Shown: positions 1-8,546 of the stretch, piece after piece
Position numbering within the stretch: the first letter of the stretch is position 1
How the letters are laid out: every line of letters starts with the position of its first letter
Origin: Halarcobacter bivalviorum
GTDB taxonomy: Bacteria > Campylobacterota > Campylobacteria > Campylobacterales > Arcobacteraceae
Direction of reading: 5' to 3'
Assembly (NCBI RefSeq): GCF_003346815.1
Contig: NZ_CP031217.1
Coordinates: 496,001 to 560,000, forward strand
DNA length: 64,000 nt
Translations under genes and position numbers: made by a program
The notes under the pieces: model-generated
The model's input: only the letters and a program-made list of their open reading frames with translations
Database searches by the model: none
What the model was told of the DNA's origin: nothing

Positions 1-208
1 TAAAAAAGATTGCAGTTAAGAAGATTGTCATCAACATTGATGAAATAAACTGACTTGGAATTTGTCTTTTTAAATATATATTTAATGAGTTTGTTGCCAC
101 AGCTAGAAGGAGGGCAACAAACATAGGTTTTAAAAATGGGCTAAAAAGCTCAAACATAAAAAAGAGTGTAACAGCTGTAAGGGCTATTAGAAAATATTGT
201 GGTTTCAA
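1..208 (-). CDS. AI-2E family (PerM/YdiK-like) permease, N-terminal part
   Basis: Only the first 69 codons are inside the window; the gene runs off the left edge. Reading on the minus strand from a TTG at 208 gives [17 protein letters not shown] followed by [20 protein letters not shown], two hydrophobic stretches separated by a short turn and then a basic NIYLKR segment, which is the usual N-terminus of the AI-2E/PerM permease family. The TTG overlaps the ruvB stop as TTGA, so the two genes are translationally coupled. The family contains exporters of diverse or unknown substrates and some Na+/H+ antiporters; no substrate can be assigned here. Confidence 0.7.
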   Translation of the reverse strand, partial: MKPQYFLIALTAVTLFFMFELFSPFLKPMFVALLLAVATNSLNIYLKRQIPSQFISSMLMTIFLTAIFF

Positions 209-1230
209 AAAAGTGTTCCTTCATCTAGTTTTTCACTTCCTGGATAATTTAACCTAAATAGTTCATAGGTTTTTACACTTGCAACTCTTCCTCTTGCAGT
301 CCTTTCAATATAACCATTTGCTAATAAATATGGTTCAATAGCATCTTCAATTGTACCTTCATCTTCACTAAGTGCAGCAGCAATTGTAGAAAGACCCATT
401 GGTTTACCTTTATTTGAAACTAGAAGTTCAAGTAAATTGATATCCATCTCATCAAAACCTGTATCATTTACTCCTAATTCATCAAGGGCATATTTACATC
501 TTTCAATTTTGATTGTATTCTCATTTTCAACTTCTGCAAAATCTCTAACACGTCTAAGAAGTCTTAGGGCAACCCTTGGTGTTCCTCTACTTCTTTTAGA
601 TACTTCTAAAGCAGCATTATCTTCACAAAATTTATCAAGTTTTATAGAAGCTTTTTGAATAATTTTTGCTAACTCTTCAAAGGTATAAAATTGCATTCTA
701 AAATGCATACCAAATCTCTCTCGTAAAGGGTTTGAAAGCATACCAGCTCTTGTTGTCGCTCCAATAAGAGTAAATCTTGGAAGGTCAATCTTAACTGTTT
801 GTGCTGCTGGTCCAGAACCAATAATTATATCGAGTCTATAATCCTCCATAGCAGGATATAAAATCTCTTCAACTGCAGGACTTAAACGGTGAATTTCATC
901 AATAAAAAGAATATCTCCTTCTTCAAGATTAGTTAAAATAGCTGCTAAATCACCACTTTTTTCAATCATTGGTCCAGCAGTTACTTTTATATTTGAATTC
1001 ATCTCATTTGAAATTAGATATGAGATTGTAGTTTTACCAAGTCCAGGAGGTCCATAAAAAAGGATATGGTCTAAGGCTTCACCTCTTTTTTTACTAGCTT
1101 CAATAAATACTTTTAGATTTTTTTTGATTTTTTCTTGACCAATATAATCATCCCAAGAAGAGGGTCTTAGATTAACTTCTGCATTATCTTCTTCAAATGA
1201 TACTTGTTCTACTTCTACAACTCTTTCCAT
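205..1230 (-). CDS. ruvB: Holliday junction branch migration helicase RuvB
   Basis: RuvB is the hexameric AAA+ motor that drives branch migration of Holliday junctions with RuvA during recombinational repair. The 341-residue product is of usual family length. It has the N-terminal [12 protein letters not shown], Walker [10 protein letters not shown], Walker [10 protein letters not shown], the sensor region LIGATTRAG, the arginine-finger region NPLRERFG, and the C-terminal winged-helix with the conserved [16 protein letters not shown]. The start is ATG at 1230, three bases after the panB stop, so it appears to be co-transcribed with panB. The downstream permease overlaps its stop codon. ruvA and ruvC are not in this window. 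Confidence 0.97.
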   Translation of the reverse strand: MERVVEVEQVSFEEDNAEVNLRPSSWDDYIGQEKIKKNLKVFIEASKKRGEALDHILFYGPPGLGKTTISYLISNEMNSNIKVTAGPMIEKSGDLAAILTNLEEGDILFIDEIHRLSPAVEEILYPAMEDYRLDIIIGSGPAAQTVKIDLPRFTLIGATTRAGMLSNPLRERFGMHFRMQFYTFEELAKIIQKASIKLDKFCEDNAALEVSKRSRGTPRVALRLLRRVRDFAEVENENTIKIERCKYALDELGVNDTGFDEMDINLLELLVSNKGKPMGLSTIAAALSEDEGTIEDAIEPYLLANGYIERTARGRVASVKTYELFRLNYPGSEKLDEGTLF

Positions 1231-1233
1231 CTT

Positions 1234-2043
1234 TTAATACTCTTCTTCTTTTGAAGGGAATGTTTTTGATTGAACATCACTTCTATATTGATTTACAGCA
1301 TCTTTTACTAATTGAGCCCCATTTAAATAATGTCTTACAAATTTTGGTTTAAACTCTTCAAAGAAACCTAACATATCTGACCATACAAGAACTTGTCCAT
1401 CAGTTACATTTCCTGCTCCAATTCCTATTACTGGAATAGAAATTGCTTCTGTGATTTTTTGTGCAGCTTCTGACATCACTCCTTCAACTACAATACAAAA
1501 AGCACCAGCTTTTTCAATAGCAATAGCATCTTTGATTAATTGTTCTGTATCCTCTTTTGTTTTTCCTCTAACTTTATATCCACCTTCACTTCGTACATAT
1601 TGAGGCATTAACCCAATATGTCCCATAACTGCAATTGAATTTGAAGTAAGATGTTTTACAATATCTGCTCTATCTTCTCCACCTTCAATTTTTACAGCAG
1701 CAGCATTTGTCTCTTGATAAACTCTTACTGCATTTTTTAAGGCTTCATCTTTATTTATATAAGTTCCAAAAGGCATATCTAAAACTACAAAAGCTTTTGG
1801 TGCTCCAGCACAAACGGCATTTGTGTGATAAATCATTTGTTCTAAAGTAGCAGAAAGAGTATCAGGTTTTCCTGCGAAACTCATATTTAGGCTATCTCCT
1901 ACTAAGATAATATCAGCTATCTCTTCAAAAAGTTTTGCAAAAAGTGCATCATAAGCTGTAATCATTGTTAAGTTTTTACTATTTTTAGCTTTTTTGATTT
2001 TAGTTACATTCATTTTTTCAAAGTCATTTTTAATAATACTCAT
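1234..2043 (-). CDS. panB: 3-methyl-2-oxobutanoate hydroxymethyltransferase PanB
   Basis: PanB makes ketopantoate from 2-oxoisovalerate and methylene-tetrahydrofolate, the first committed step of pantothenate synthesis. The 269-residue TIM-barrel protein shows LTMITAYDALFAK near the N-terminus, the metal- and substrate-binding DIILVGDSLNMS, AVKIEGG, GHIGLMPQ and IPVIGIGAG, all hallmarks of the family. It is the first gene of a minus-strand unit with ruvB and the permease and is divergent from trpA across about 140 bases. On the minus strand a TACAAT about 35 bases upstream could serve as -10. The partner panD is about 32 kb away at 34137, so pantothenate genes are dispersed here. Confidence 0.96.
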   Translation of the reverse strand: MSIIKNDFEKMNVTKIKKAKNSKNLTMITAYDALFAKLFEEIADIILVGDSLNMSFAGKPDTLSATLEQMIYHTNAVCAGAPKAFVVLDMPFGTYINKDEALKNAVRVYQETNAAAVKIEGGEDRADIVKHLTSNSIAVMGHIGLMPQYVRSEGGYKVRGKTKEDTEQLIKDAIAIEKAGAFCIVVEGVMSEAAQKITEAISIPVIGIGAGNVTDGQVLVWSDMLGFFEEFKPKFVRHYLNGAQLVKDAVNQYRSDVQSKTFPSKEEEY

Positions 2044-2183
2044 AAAGTTCCCTAATAATTTATAATATTTTGTAATTATTGTATCAAAAATATCCTTTTT
2101 ATTTTAGTTAGGGGAATACTCATACCCTTACAAGATAAATTTTGATAGAATAATTGGATTTAATAATTTATATAGGATTTATT

Positions 2184-2924
2184 TTGAAAAAATTAGTTGG
2201 TTATATTACATGTTCAGTTCCTAACAATAATTTTTCTGTTGATTTGGCTTTAAGTATGAAAGAAGCAGGTGTTGATATTTTAGAACTAGGTGTTCCTTTC
2301 TCTGACCCAGTTGCTGATGGACCAGTTATTGAAAAAGCAAACCAAATTGCATTAGAAAACAAATTTAGTTTAAATGATTTATTTGAAGTTTCTTCAAAAA
2401 TAGCACCAAATATGGATATGTTATGGATGGGATATATGAATCCTTTTTATAACTATGGAATAGAAAATTTCTTAAAAAAAGCAGATGAGTTTGGTGTAAA
2501 TGGAATGATTATTCCTGATGTACCTTTTGAGGAAGCACAATTAATAAAACCTTTATTTGATAAGTATAAAAAAGCAAATATAAGTTTTGTAGCTCCAACT
2601 CATAGTGAAAATAGAATTAAGCAAATAGTTCAAAATGCACAAAAGTTTATTTATATGGTTGCTTATGCAGGAATTACAGGAAGTGGTCAACAAGAGGATT
2701 TAAGTTTTATTATTGAAACGGTTAAAAAGTACTCAGATACCCCTCTTTATATAGGTTTTGGGGTAGATGAAAAAACTTGTAAAGAAAAAGCAAAAAATGT
2801 TGATGGAGTAATCGTTGGAAGTGCTTTTGTTAAACATTTAATTGATGACTCATTGTCAAATAGTGAAAAAATTGATAAAATAACAAAAATTGTTAGAGAA
2901 ATAAAAGAAAAGATTAACGAATAA
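2184..2924 (+). CDS. trpA: Tryptophan synthase alpha subunit TrpA
   Basis: TrpA cleaves indole-3-glycerol phosphate to indole, which the beta subunit condenses with serine. I place the start at TTG 2184, eight bases after TAGGA at 2172-2176, giving KKLVGYITCSVPN and 246 residues; a start at 2154 would add ten hydrophobic residues without a good ribosome site. Catalytic motifs are visible: LELGVPFSDPVADGP (with the catalytic Glu and Asp), the MGYMNPFYNYG strand, GMIIPDVPFEEA, and YAGITGSGQQ phosphate-binding loop, then GFGVDEK and GVIVGSAFV. No trpB lies next to it, so it is separated from the rest of the trp pathway. Six bases separate it from the next gene. Confidence 0.93.
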   Translation: MKKLVGYITCSVPNNNFSVDLALSMKEAGVDILELGVPFSDPVADGPVIEKANQIALENKFSLNDLFEVSSKIAPNMDMLWMGYMNPFYNYGIENFLKKADEFGVNGMIIPDVPFEEAQLIKPLFDKYKKANISFVAPTHSENRIKQIVQNAQKFIYMVAYAGITGSGQQEDLSFIIETVKKYSDTPLYIGFGVDEKTCKEKAKNVDGVIVGSAFVKHLIDDSLSNSEKIDKITKIVREIKEKINE

Positions 2925-2930
2925 ATTAAT

Positions 2931-3668
2931 ATGCATATTTTAGAACGAGATGTAGAGTTTATAGAAGAACAAAGAGAGTGTTCCTATTTTGATGATGAAG
3001 TATCTGATATTAGATATAGATATATAAGTAATTGTAAAAAAGAGGATTACCAAAATATGCTTGAACATGGTTGGCGTAGATTTGGTAAAATGCATTTTGT
3101 ACCTGAATGCAAAGCTTGTACAAAATGTATCTCTATGCGAATTGATGTAAAAAATTACAAATTCTCTCGTTCCGAAAAAAGGGTATTTAAAAAGAACTTG
3201 GATACAAAACTATATATTCAAGCTCCTTCTTTAACTTTAGATCACTTAAAACTTTATGATAAATATCACTACCATATGAATAAAAAGAAGGATTGGAACT
3301 ATTTCCCTATTGAACCTGCAGAATATGACAGGTCATATGTACAAGGTAAAGATGAGTTCACAAAAGAGTTTTTATATGTAAGAGATGGTAAATTAATTGG
3401 AGTTGCTTTAGTAGATATTTTATCAGAATCAATCTCTTCAATTTATTGCTTTTATGACCATGATTATGAAGATTTATCAATTGGTAAATTCTCTATCTTG
3501 GCTCAAATAAAAATTGCAAAAGAATTAAATATTCCATATATCTATTTAGGTTACTGGATAAAAGATCATTTATCAATGGGTTATAAAGAAGCGTATACTC
3601 CTTTTGAAATTTTAACTAACAGAGTAAGCCTTGAAGAAGAGGCTATATGGGAAAAGTACAAATCGTAA
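2931..3668 (+). CDS. bpt: Aspartate/glutamate leucyltransferase (Bpt/ATE family)
   Basis: This family transfers an amino acid from charged tRNA to the N-terminus of proteins, marking them for ClpAP-type N-end-rule degradation. The 245-residue protein has the N-terminal ATE domain with RECSYFDDEVSDIRYRY and the cysteine cluster PECKACTKCISMRID, followed by the GNAT-like C-terminal half with FLYVRDGKLIGVALVDIL, SIYCFYDH and LGYWIKDHLSMGYK. In bacteria with Asp/Glu N-degrons the amino acid is leucine (Bpt), which is the likely activity here but is inferred from family, not visible in the sequence. It follows trpA by six bases and is probably co-transcribed. Confidence 0.88.
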   Translation: MHILERDVEFIEEQRECSYFDDEVSDIRYRYISNCKKEDYQNMLEHGWRRFGKMHFVPECKACTKCISMRIDVKNYKFSRSEKRVFKKNLDTKLYIQAPSLTLDHLKLYDKYHYHMNKKKDWNYFPIEPAEYDRSYVQGKDEFTKEFLYVRDGKLIGVALVDILSESISSIYCFYDHDYEDLSIGKFSILAQIKIAKELNIPYIYLGYWIKDHLSMGYKEAYTPFEILTNRVSLEEEAIWEKYKS

Positions 3669-3713
3669 TCAAAATATGATATAATTTCTGCAATATTAAT
3701 AAAGCGAGAAGAT

Positions 3714-4052
3714 ATGAAAAAGATTATTCTAATATCTCTTTTTTTATTTTCAACTATTTTTGCAGAAACAATTGATGAAGATACAAAATATAGTGCAGAT
3801 TGTCTTATTTTAGAAGATGAAAACTCAATAGTTTGTAAATATATTCACGAACGTTCAGATGAGGACAAAGAGATTCAAGTTTTATGGATTGATCCAAATG
3901 GAGAAATCTCTAGAGATAGAACGGTATTGATTCCTGCAGGACATGGGTCAATTTATGATTTTAGATATATTGCAGGAAGATTACCTGGAATATGGCAATT
4001 TAAAGTTATAGATAATAAAAGAGAAACAGTAACAACTTTTGAAATAAAGTAA
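3714..4052 (+). CDS. Small secreted protein of unknown function
   Basis: I do not recognise a named family. The 112-residue product starts with a clear Sec signal peptide (MKKIILISLFLFSTIFAE, likely cut after the Ala) and should be periplasmic. The mature part is acidic, with two cysteines (ADCLIL and VCKYI) that could form a disulfide, and a C-terminal beta-rich stretch with GRLPGIWQFKVID reminiscent of a small beta-sandwich. A GCGAGAAGAT ribosome site precedes the ATG. It lies 45 bases after bpt and ends inside a perfect palindrome shared with the convergent feoB stop. Function unknown. Confidence 0.75.
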   Translation: MKKIILISLFLFSTIFAETIDEDTKYSADCLILEDENSIVCKYIHERSDEDKEIQVLWIDPNGEISRDRTVLIPAGHGSIYDFRYIAGRLPGIWQFKVIDNKRETVTTFEIK

Positions 4053-4077
4053 TAGTTATTTAAATAACTATTACTTT
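4046..4077. terminator. Perfect 32-nt palindrome, bidirectional terminator between convergent genes
   Basis: The sequence 4046-4077 equals its own reverse complement over all 32 bases, starting AAAGTAATAG and ending CTATTACTTT. It contains the stop codon of the small secreted protein (4050-4052) and the stop codon of feoB on the other strand (4060-4062). Runs of T follow on the plus side. A hairpin can therefore form in either transcript. Confidence 0.75.
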
Positions 4078-6168
4078 TGCTATGTTGTATGCTATAAAAG
4101 ATAATACCCATGCTGTAGTAGTTGTAAATATAAATAGATAAACAAAATATTTCCAACCCCCAGCTTCCCTTGTAAATACCATTGATGCTGCTAAACAAGG
4201 TAAATAAATCATTACAAAAACAATAAATGCTACAGCTGAAGTAAAAGGTATATTAGCTCTTACTTTGTCTATTAAACTATCACTCTCTTCTGATAGTTCT
4301 TCACCTAAACCATAAAGTATTCCTAAAGTAGATACTACAATTTCTTTTGCAGCAAGCCCTGTTTCAAGTGCTACTGTCATTCTCCAATCAAAACCTAAAG
4401 GTTCAAAAAGAGGTTGAGAAAATTTACCAATTTTTCCTAAATAAGAGTTTTCTAAATTATATAAAGCAATCTCATTTTCTAGTTTTTCAACTTCTTGAAT
4501 ATTTACAGCTTTTTCAATTTTTTTATTCATCATCTCTTCATAATCAAGGTGCTTTGGATAGTTTGAAGCAAACCAAATAAGAATAGAAGCTGCTAAAATA
4601 AAAGTACCAGCCTTTTTTAAATACATTAAAGCTTGATTTGAAACAGTATGCCAAATAAGTTTAAAGGAAGGAAGTCTATATTTAGGCATCTCCATTACAA
4701 AAGGCTCATCTTCATTTTTAAATACTGTTATTTTTAATACTTTTGCGGCAATAAGACCTAATAGGGCACCTGAAATATAGATTAGAAATAGGATATTTCC
4801 AGCTTGTTCTTGAGAGAAAAAAGCTCCAGTAAAAAGTACATAAATTGGAAGTCTAGCTCCACAAGACATAAAACCAATGATAAATAGTGTAAGAAGTCTA
4901 TCTTTTTCATTTTTTAGTGTTCTTGCTGACATATAAGCAGGAACGGAACAACCAAATCCAGTAACTAAAGGGATAAAAGATTTTCCATGTAAACCAAATT
5001 TATGAAAAAATCCATCTAACAAAAAAGCAACTCTACTCATATAACCAGTAGTCTCTAAAAGGGCAATTCCAAAAAATAAAATTACAATGTTTGGTAGAAA
5101 TAAAATTACAGAACCAACTCCTGCAATAGCTCCATCTGCAATAATAGAAGAGAGTTGATTCTCTCCTAAAGCATTTTTTGTACTCTCAATTAAAGTTGCA
5201 AAAAAGCTATCAATAATATCCATTGGAATATTACCAAGTTCAAAGGTTAATTGAAAAAGAACCCACATCAAAAATAAAAAGATGGGAAGTCCTAAAAATT
5301 TATTGATTAAGAGATTATCTATTTTATCACTTAGCGTTTTATTTTCTATTTTTTCATTTAAAACTACAGTCTCTTTTACAGCTCCTTTTGCAAAAGCAAA
5401 TTTTTCATCATCAAAAATATCTTTCATATTTTTAGTATGAAAATGAATATAAAGATGTTCAAAAGCATTGTTTAATAGAGGTTGTAATTCAATCCATATT
5501 GGTTCATCGTGAAAACTAAGAAAAGTCTTTTTATCTTCTTGTAGAAGTTTTATGGCTAACTCTCTATAAGTTACTTCTGTTTTATAGTTTTTAGCTTCTA
5601 AAAGTTTGATAATATTATTTATCTCTTCTTCAACAACATCTGAAAAAATAAGTTTTGATTCAAGTTTTGGTGTTTCAAATTTATCTATTAAGGCTTTAAC
5701 AAGTTCATTAATACCTATTTTATTTTTTGCAGAAGTTTTAATACAAGGTTTTCCAATGATTTTACTTAATTGTAATTCATCAATCTCAATATTCTCTTTT
5801 TTTGCTTCATCAATCATATTTAAAGCAATAACCATTTTTTTATTTAAAGCTAAAAGTTCACTTGTAAGATATAAGTTTCTCTCTAAATTTGTTGAGTCAA
5901 CAACATTTAAAATAATATCATACTCATCATCTTCTAAATATTTTTTAGTAACTTTTTCTTCTAAAGTATAGTCATTTAAAGCATAAGAACCTGGTAAATC
6001 TGTAATATGGAAAAGGTAATCTTTGTATTCAAACTCAACAACAGCCTTCTCAACTGTAACTCCTGAGAAATTTCCAACTTTCAATCTTGAATTAGAAATA
6101 GAGTTAATAAGCATTGATTTACCAACATTTGGTTGACCTACAAGAGCAATTTTTATTAGTTTTTGCAT
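4060..6168 (-). CDS. feoB: Ferrous iron transporter FeoB
   Basis: FeoB is the inner-membrane Fe(II) permease with a cytosolic G-protein domain. The 702-residue protein has G1 GQPNVGKS at about residue 10, the switch region NFSGVTVEK, G3 DLPGSY and G4 NMID, followed by a spacer domain and a membrane part with LFLPNIVILFFGIALLE, GFGCSVPAYMSART and GFMSCGARLPIYVL, carrying the conserved membrane Cys and the family gate motifs. It overlaps feoA by 13 bases and so belongs to a feoAB operon behind a Fur box, consistent with iron repression. No feoC-like gene follows. Its last codons lie in a palindromic terminator. Confidence 0.97.
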   Translation of the reverse strand: MQKLIKIALVGQPNVGKSMLINSISNSRLKVGNFSGVTVEKAVVEFEYKDYLFHITDLPGSYALNDYTLEEKVTKKYLEDDEYDIILNVVDSTNLERNLYLTSELLALNKKMVIALNMIDEAKKENIEIDELQLSKIIGKPCIKTSAKNKIGINELVKALIDKFETPKLESKLIFSDVVEEEINNIIKLLEAKNYKTEVTYRELAIKLLQEDKKTFLSFHDEPIWIELQPLLNNAFEHLYIHFHTKNMKDIFDDEKFAFAKGAVKETVVLNEKIENKTLSDKIDNLLINKFLGLPIFLFLMWVLFQLTFELGNIPMDIIDSFFATLIESTKNALGENQLSSIIADGAIAGVGSVILFLPNIVILFFGIALLETTGYMSRVAFLLDGFFHKFGLHGKSFIPLVTGFGCSVPAYMSARTLKNEKDRLLTLFIIGFMSCGARLPIYVLFTGAFFSQEQAGNILFLIYISGALLGLIAAKVLKITVFKNEDEPFVMEMPKYRLPSFKLIWHTVSNQALMYLKKAGTFILAASILIWFASNYPKHLDYEEMMNKKIEKAVNIQEVEKLENEIALYNLENSYLGKIGKFSQPLFEPLGFDWRMTVALETGLAAKEIVVSTLGILYGLGEELSEESDSLIDKVRANIPFTSAVAFIVFVMIYLPCLAASMVFTREAGGWKYFVYLFIFTTTTAWVLSFIAYNIAKVIVI

Positions 6169-6392
6169 GAGCTTTTTTCTACTTCAATAAGTTTTGCCTC
6201 TGATTTTCTTAAAGCAATTTTTGTATTGTTTATTTTAATTTCAATTGTATTTTTTGATAATGTATGTTCGATAATAAAAACATCAGAGCCTCGTGTAATT
6301 CCAAAAGAAGAGAGTCTAGCTTTTAATTTATCAGTACATTTTATAGCAACGATTTTTGCACATTCATTTTTTGATAGTTCATTAAGATACAA
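6156..6392 (-). CDS. feoA: Ferrous iron transport accessory protein FeoA
   Basis: FeoA is a small SH3-like cytosolic protein needed for FeoB activity. The 78-residue product has the family core KARLSSFGITRGSDVFIIEH and ends with IALRKSEAKLIEVE, typical of a single FeoA domain. The start is a TTG at 6392, supported by AAGGA about nine bases upstream on the minus strand; no ATG lies in a suitable place. The end overlaps feoB. A Fur-box-like palindrome lies 20 bases upstream of the start. Confidence 0.93.
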   Translation of the reverse strand: MYLNELSKNECAKIVAIKCTDKLKARLSSFGITRGSDVFIIEHTLSKNTIEIKINNTKIALRKSEAKLIEVEKSSCKN

Positions 6393-6408
6393 AATTAAGT
6401 CCTTCTTT

Positions 6409-6427
6409 AATAATGATTATCATTCAA
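6409..6427. promoter_or_regulatory. Fur box upstream of feoAB
   Basis: The 19-mer at 6409-6427 matches the classical GATAATGATAATCATTATC Fur box at 14 of 19 positions, with a perfect inner palindrome AATGATTATCATT at 6412-6424. It lies 20 bases upstream of the feoA TTG and about 170 bases upstream of the divergent fur-type gene. Iron-dependent repression of feoAB is the simple reading; autoregulation of the fur gene through the same site is possible but less certain given the distance. Confidence 0.8.
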
Positions 6428-6593
6428 ATGAAATGATACTGAACATCGACTTAATTTTCATAGTTAATTTAATATTGCTCTGCTAGTTTTTTGGAAATAT
6501 AACTAAAATTAATGTTCTTTACAAATCATTTTAAGTAAAATTGAACTGTTTTTTGTAATAATTATTAAGTAATAAATATTTAAGGGTAAACTT

Positions 6594-7034
6594 ATGGCAA
6601 ATAGCAATGAAGTAATTGATGAATTAAAGAAAATTGTTAAACAAAAAGGCTTAAAATATACAGAACAAAGAGAAGTTGTTTTGAATGTTTTACTTCATGC
6701 TGAGGAACACTTAACTGCAGAAGAAATTTATAATCTTATTAAAGCTAAAAATCCTGACTCAAATATTGGTATTGCAACAGTATATAGAGCACTAAGCTTT
6801 TTAGAAGAGGTTAATTTAATCACATCAATTAATTTTGGTGTAGACGGTAAAAAGTATGAAAGCAATAAAAAAGAACATCATGATCATTTAATTTGTACAG
6901 GTTGTGGAAAAATTATTGAATTTTTAGATGATGAGATAGAAAAAAGACAAGAAAGAATTGCAAAGAAAAATAAATTTAAGATTACAAGTCACTCTATGCA
7001 ATTATATGGTACTTGTCCTGAGTGTCAAGAGTAA
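6594..7034 (+). CDS. fur: Fur family transcriptional regulator (ferric uptake regulator)
   Basis: The 146-residue protein has an N-terminal winged helix (LKYTEQREVVLNVLLHAEEHLTAEEIY, then NIGIATVYRALSFLEE) and the C-terminal dimerisation and metal domain with the KKEHHDHLICTGCGKIIEF segment and a final CPEC, giving two CxxC pairs for structural zinc. These features match true Fur rather than PerR or Zur, though family members are hard to separate by eye. Its position divergent from feoAB, with a Fur box between them, supports an iron role. It is preceded by an AGGGTAAACTT ribosome site and followed by a hairpin shared with the convergent flavodoxin. Confidence 0.92.
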   Translation: MANSNEVIDELKKIVKQKGLKYTEQREVVLNVLLHAEEHLTAEEIYNLIKAKNPDSNIGIATVYRALSFLEEVNLITSINFGVDGKKYESNKKEHHDHLICTGCGKIIEFLDDEIEKRQERIAKKNKFKITSHSMQLYGTCPECQE

Positions 7035-7055
7035 AATAGGATAAAACTCCTATTT
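7034..7055. terminator. Hairpin between convergent fur and flavodoxin genes
   Basis: AAATAGGA (7034-7041) pairs with TCCTATTT (7048-7055) across a six-base loop. The hairpin begins at the last base of the fur stop codon and includes the flavodoxin stop codon (7050-7052, minus strand), so it can end both transcripts. A short T run follows on the plus strand. Confidence 0.6.
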
Positions 7056-7547
7056 GAACTCTCTTTTTAAAATTGTAGTCCACTCTTCAATTTTTTTCAA
7101 ATTATCTTCTTTATTTTCTAAATCTAATGCTAATCCAACAAAACTATTTTCAATTACTGCCTCAGATTTTTCAAACTCATACCCAATAGTAGAAGTGAAA
7201 CCTATTACTTGAGCATTTGCTTTAATTAGTTGCTTATATAACTTTCCCATTGCATCTAAAAAATTATTTTTATATTTTTTTTGATTGCCTAGTCCAAATA
7301 TTGCAACTTTTTTATTTTTAAAATCTATTCTGGAAAACTCTTCCCAACTTTTTTCCCAGTCTTCTTGCATTTTTCCATCTTCCCAGGTTGAAATACCTAG
7401 AATAAGGTTTTCATAGTCTCTCATATATTCGCAACCAGTGAGTTTTATATTGTACTCTTTTATTCCATCTAAATTTTTAGATAACTGTTCTGCTATTGCT
7501 TTTGTATTACCTGTGCTACTAGCATAAAAAATTGCTATATTTTTCAT
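7050..7547 (-). CDS. fldA: Flavodoxin
   Basis: Flavodoxin is a soluble FMN one-electron carrier, in Campylobacterota the usual partner of pyruvate and 2-oxoglutarate oxidoreductases. The 165-residue protein starts MKNIAIFYASSTGNTKAIAE with the FMN phosphate-binding loop SSTGNT, then ENLILGISTWEDGKMQEDWE, where the Trp and acidic residues stack near the flavin, and the VAIFGLGNQKKYKNNF strand. It is a long-chain flavodoxin by length. Its promoter lies in the 90-base gap divergent from the cytochrome c peroxidase gene. Its closeness to fur suggests regulation linked to iron, but no Fur box is evident directly upstream. Confidence 0.93.
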   Translation of the reverse strand: MKNIAIFYASSTGNTKAIAEQLSKNLDGIKEYNIKLTGCEYMRDYENLILGISTWEDGKMQEDWEKSWEEFSRIDFKNKKVAIFGLGNQKKYKNNFLDAMGKLYKQLIKANAQVIGFTSTIGYEFEKSEAVIENSFVGLALDLENKEDNLKKIEEWTTILKREFK

Positions 7548-7637
7548 AGATAATCCTTGATGGTTTTTTATTATTATATCAAAATTTTTGTTTTTGTTTG
7601 GTATAATCGCGATTTATTATAGAAGCTAGGAATTTCA

Positions 7638-8546
7638 TTGTTTTTTAAAAAAATTCTTTTTTTACAAATTGCTATTGTATATCTTTTAGGCTCAAGTATT
7701 GAACCTATCCCTCAAACAGTCGATTATAATTATGAAAAAGCATTATTAGGGAAGAAACTCTTTTTTGATCCAATACTCTCAAAAGATAGTTCAATTTCTT
7801 GTGCTACTTGCCATGATTTAAACAATGGTGGAGATGATGGTTTAAAATTTTCTGTAGGAATTGATGGTCAAGAAGGTGATATAAATGCTCCTACTGTATT
7901 AAACTCTTTTTTCAATTTTAGACAATTTTGGGATGGTAGAGCGCACAATTTAGAAGAGCAAGCCTTAGGTCCTATAGAAAATCCTATAGAAATGGGTCAT
8001 GACTTTGCTACTTTAGTAGAAAAACTAAAAACTACTACATATAATAAAGATTTTAAAAAAATATATATTGATGGAATTACAAAAGAAAATCTTGCTGATG
8101 CAATTGCTGAATTTGAAAAAACTCTAATTACTCCAAACTCTGCTTTTGATAGATTTTTAAGAGGTGATGAAACTGCAATTACTTCTTTTGAAAAAGAAGG
8201 ATATGAACTCTTTAGAAGTAAAGGTTGTATCTCTTGTCATAATGGGGTAAATATTGGAGGGAATCTTTATAGTAAATTTGGAATGATAGTTGATATTGAT
8301 AGTAAACATTTAGGTAAATATAATATTACAAAAAATGAATGGGATAAATACTATTTTAAAGTTCCAAGTTTAAGAAATATTAGTTTAACAGCTCCATACT
8401 TTCATGATGGACGTTATGATAATCTTAAAGATGCTGTAAAGACAATGTCTTTAGTTCAATTAGGAAGACCAATAACAGAAAAAGAAATAGAAAAAATTGT
8501 AGCCTTTCTAAAAACATTAAATGGGGAATTAATAATAATAAAATAG
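7638..8546 (+). CDS. Di-haem cytochrome c peroxidase, periplasmic
   Basis: The enzyme reduces hydrogen peroxide in the periplasm using cytochrome c electrons. The 302-residue product starts at TTG 7638 (ribosome site TAGGAA) with a signal peptide through LLGSS. It has two c-type haem motifs, CATCH at residues 55-59 and CISCH at 197-201, plus the family segments GKKLFFDPILSKD, APTVLNSFFNFRQFWDGRA and PSLRNISLTAPYFHDGRYDNL, the latter with the His-containing domain for the high-potential haem. It is slightly short for the family but complete. The stop is directly followed by the ATG of a GGDEF-EAL protein, suggesting co-transcription. Confidence 0.93.
   Translation: MFFKKILFLQIAIVYLLGSSIEPIPQTVDYNYEKALLGKKLFFDPILSKDSSISCATCHDLNNGGDDGLKFSVGIDGQEGDINAPTVLNSFFNFRQFWDGRAHNLEEQALGPIENPIEMGHDFATLVEKLKTTTYNKDFKKIYIDGITKENLADAIAEFEKTLITPNSAFDRFLRGDETAITSFEKEGYELFRSKGCISCHNGVNIGGNLYSKFGMIVDIDSKHLGKYNITKNEWDKYYFKVPSLRNISLTAPYFHDGRYDNLKDAVKTMSLVQLGRPITEKEIEKIVAFLKTLNGELIIIK

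Noticed and set aside
2044-2183. Possible trp leader peptide upstream of trpA
   Set aside because: No short frame with Trp codons and a ribosome site is present in this gap.
5606-5971. 121-codon frame opposite feoB
   Set aside because: Opposite a confident gene, composed of Ser/Ile/Phe-rich shadow sequence, no start signals.
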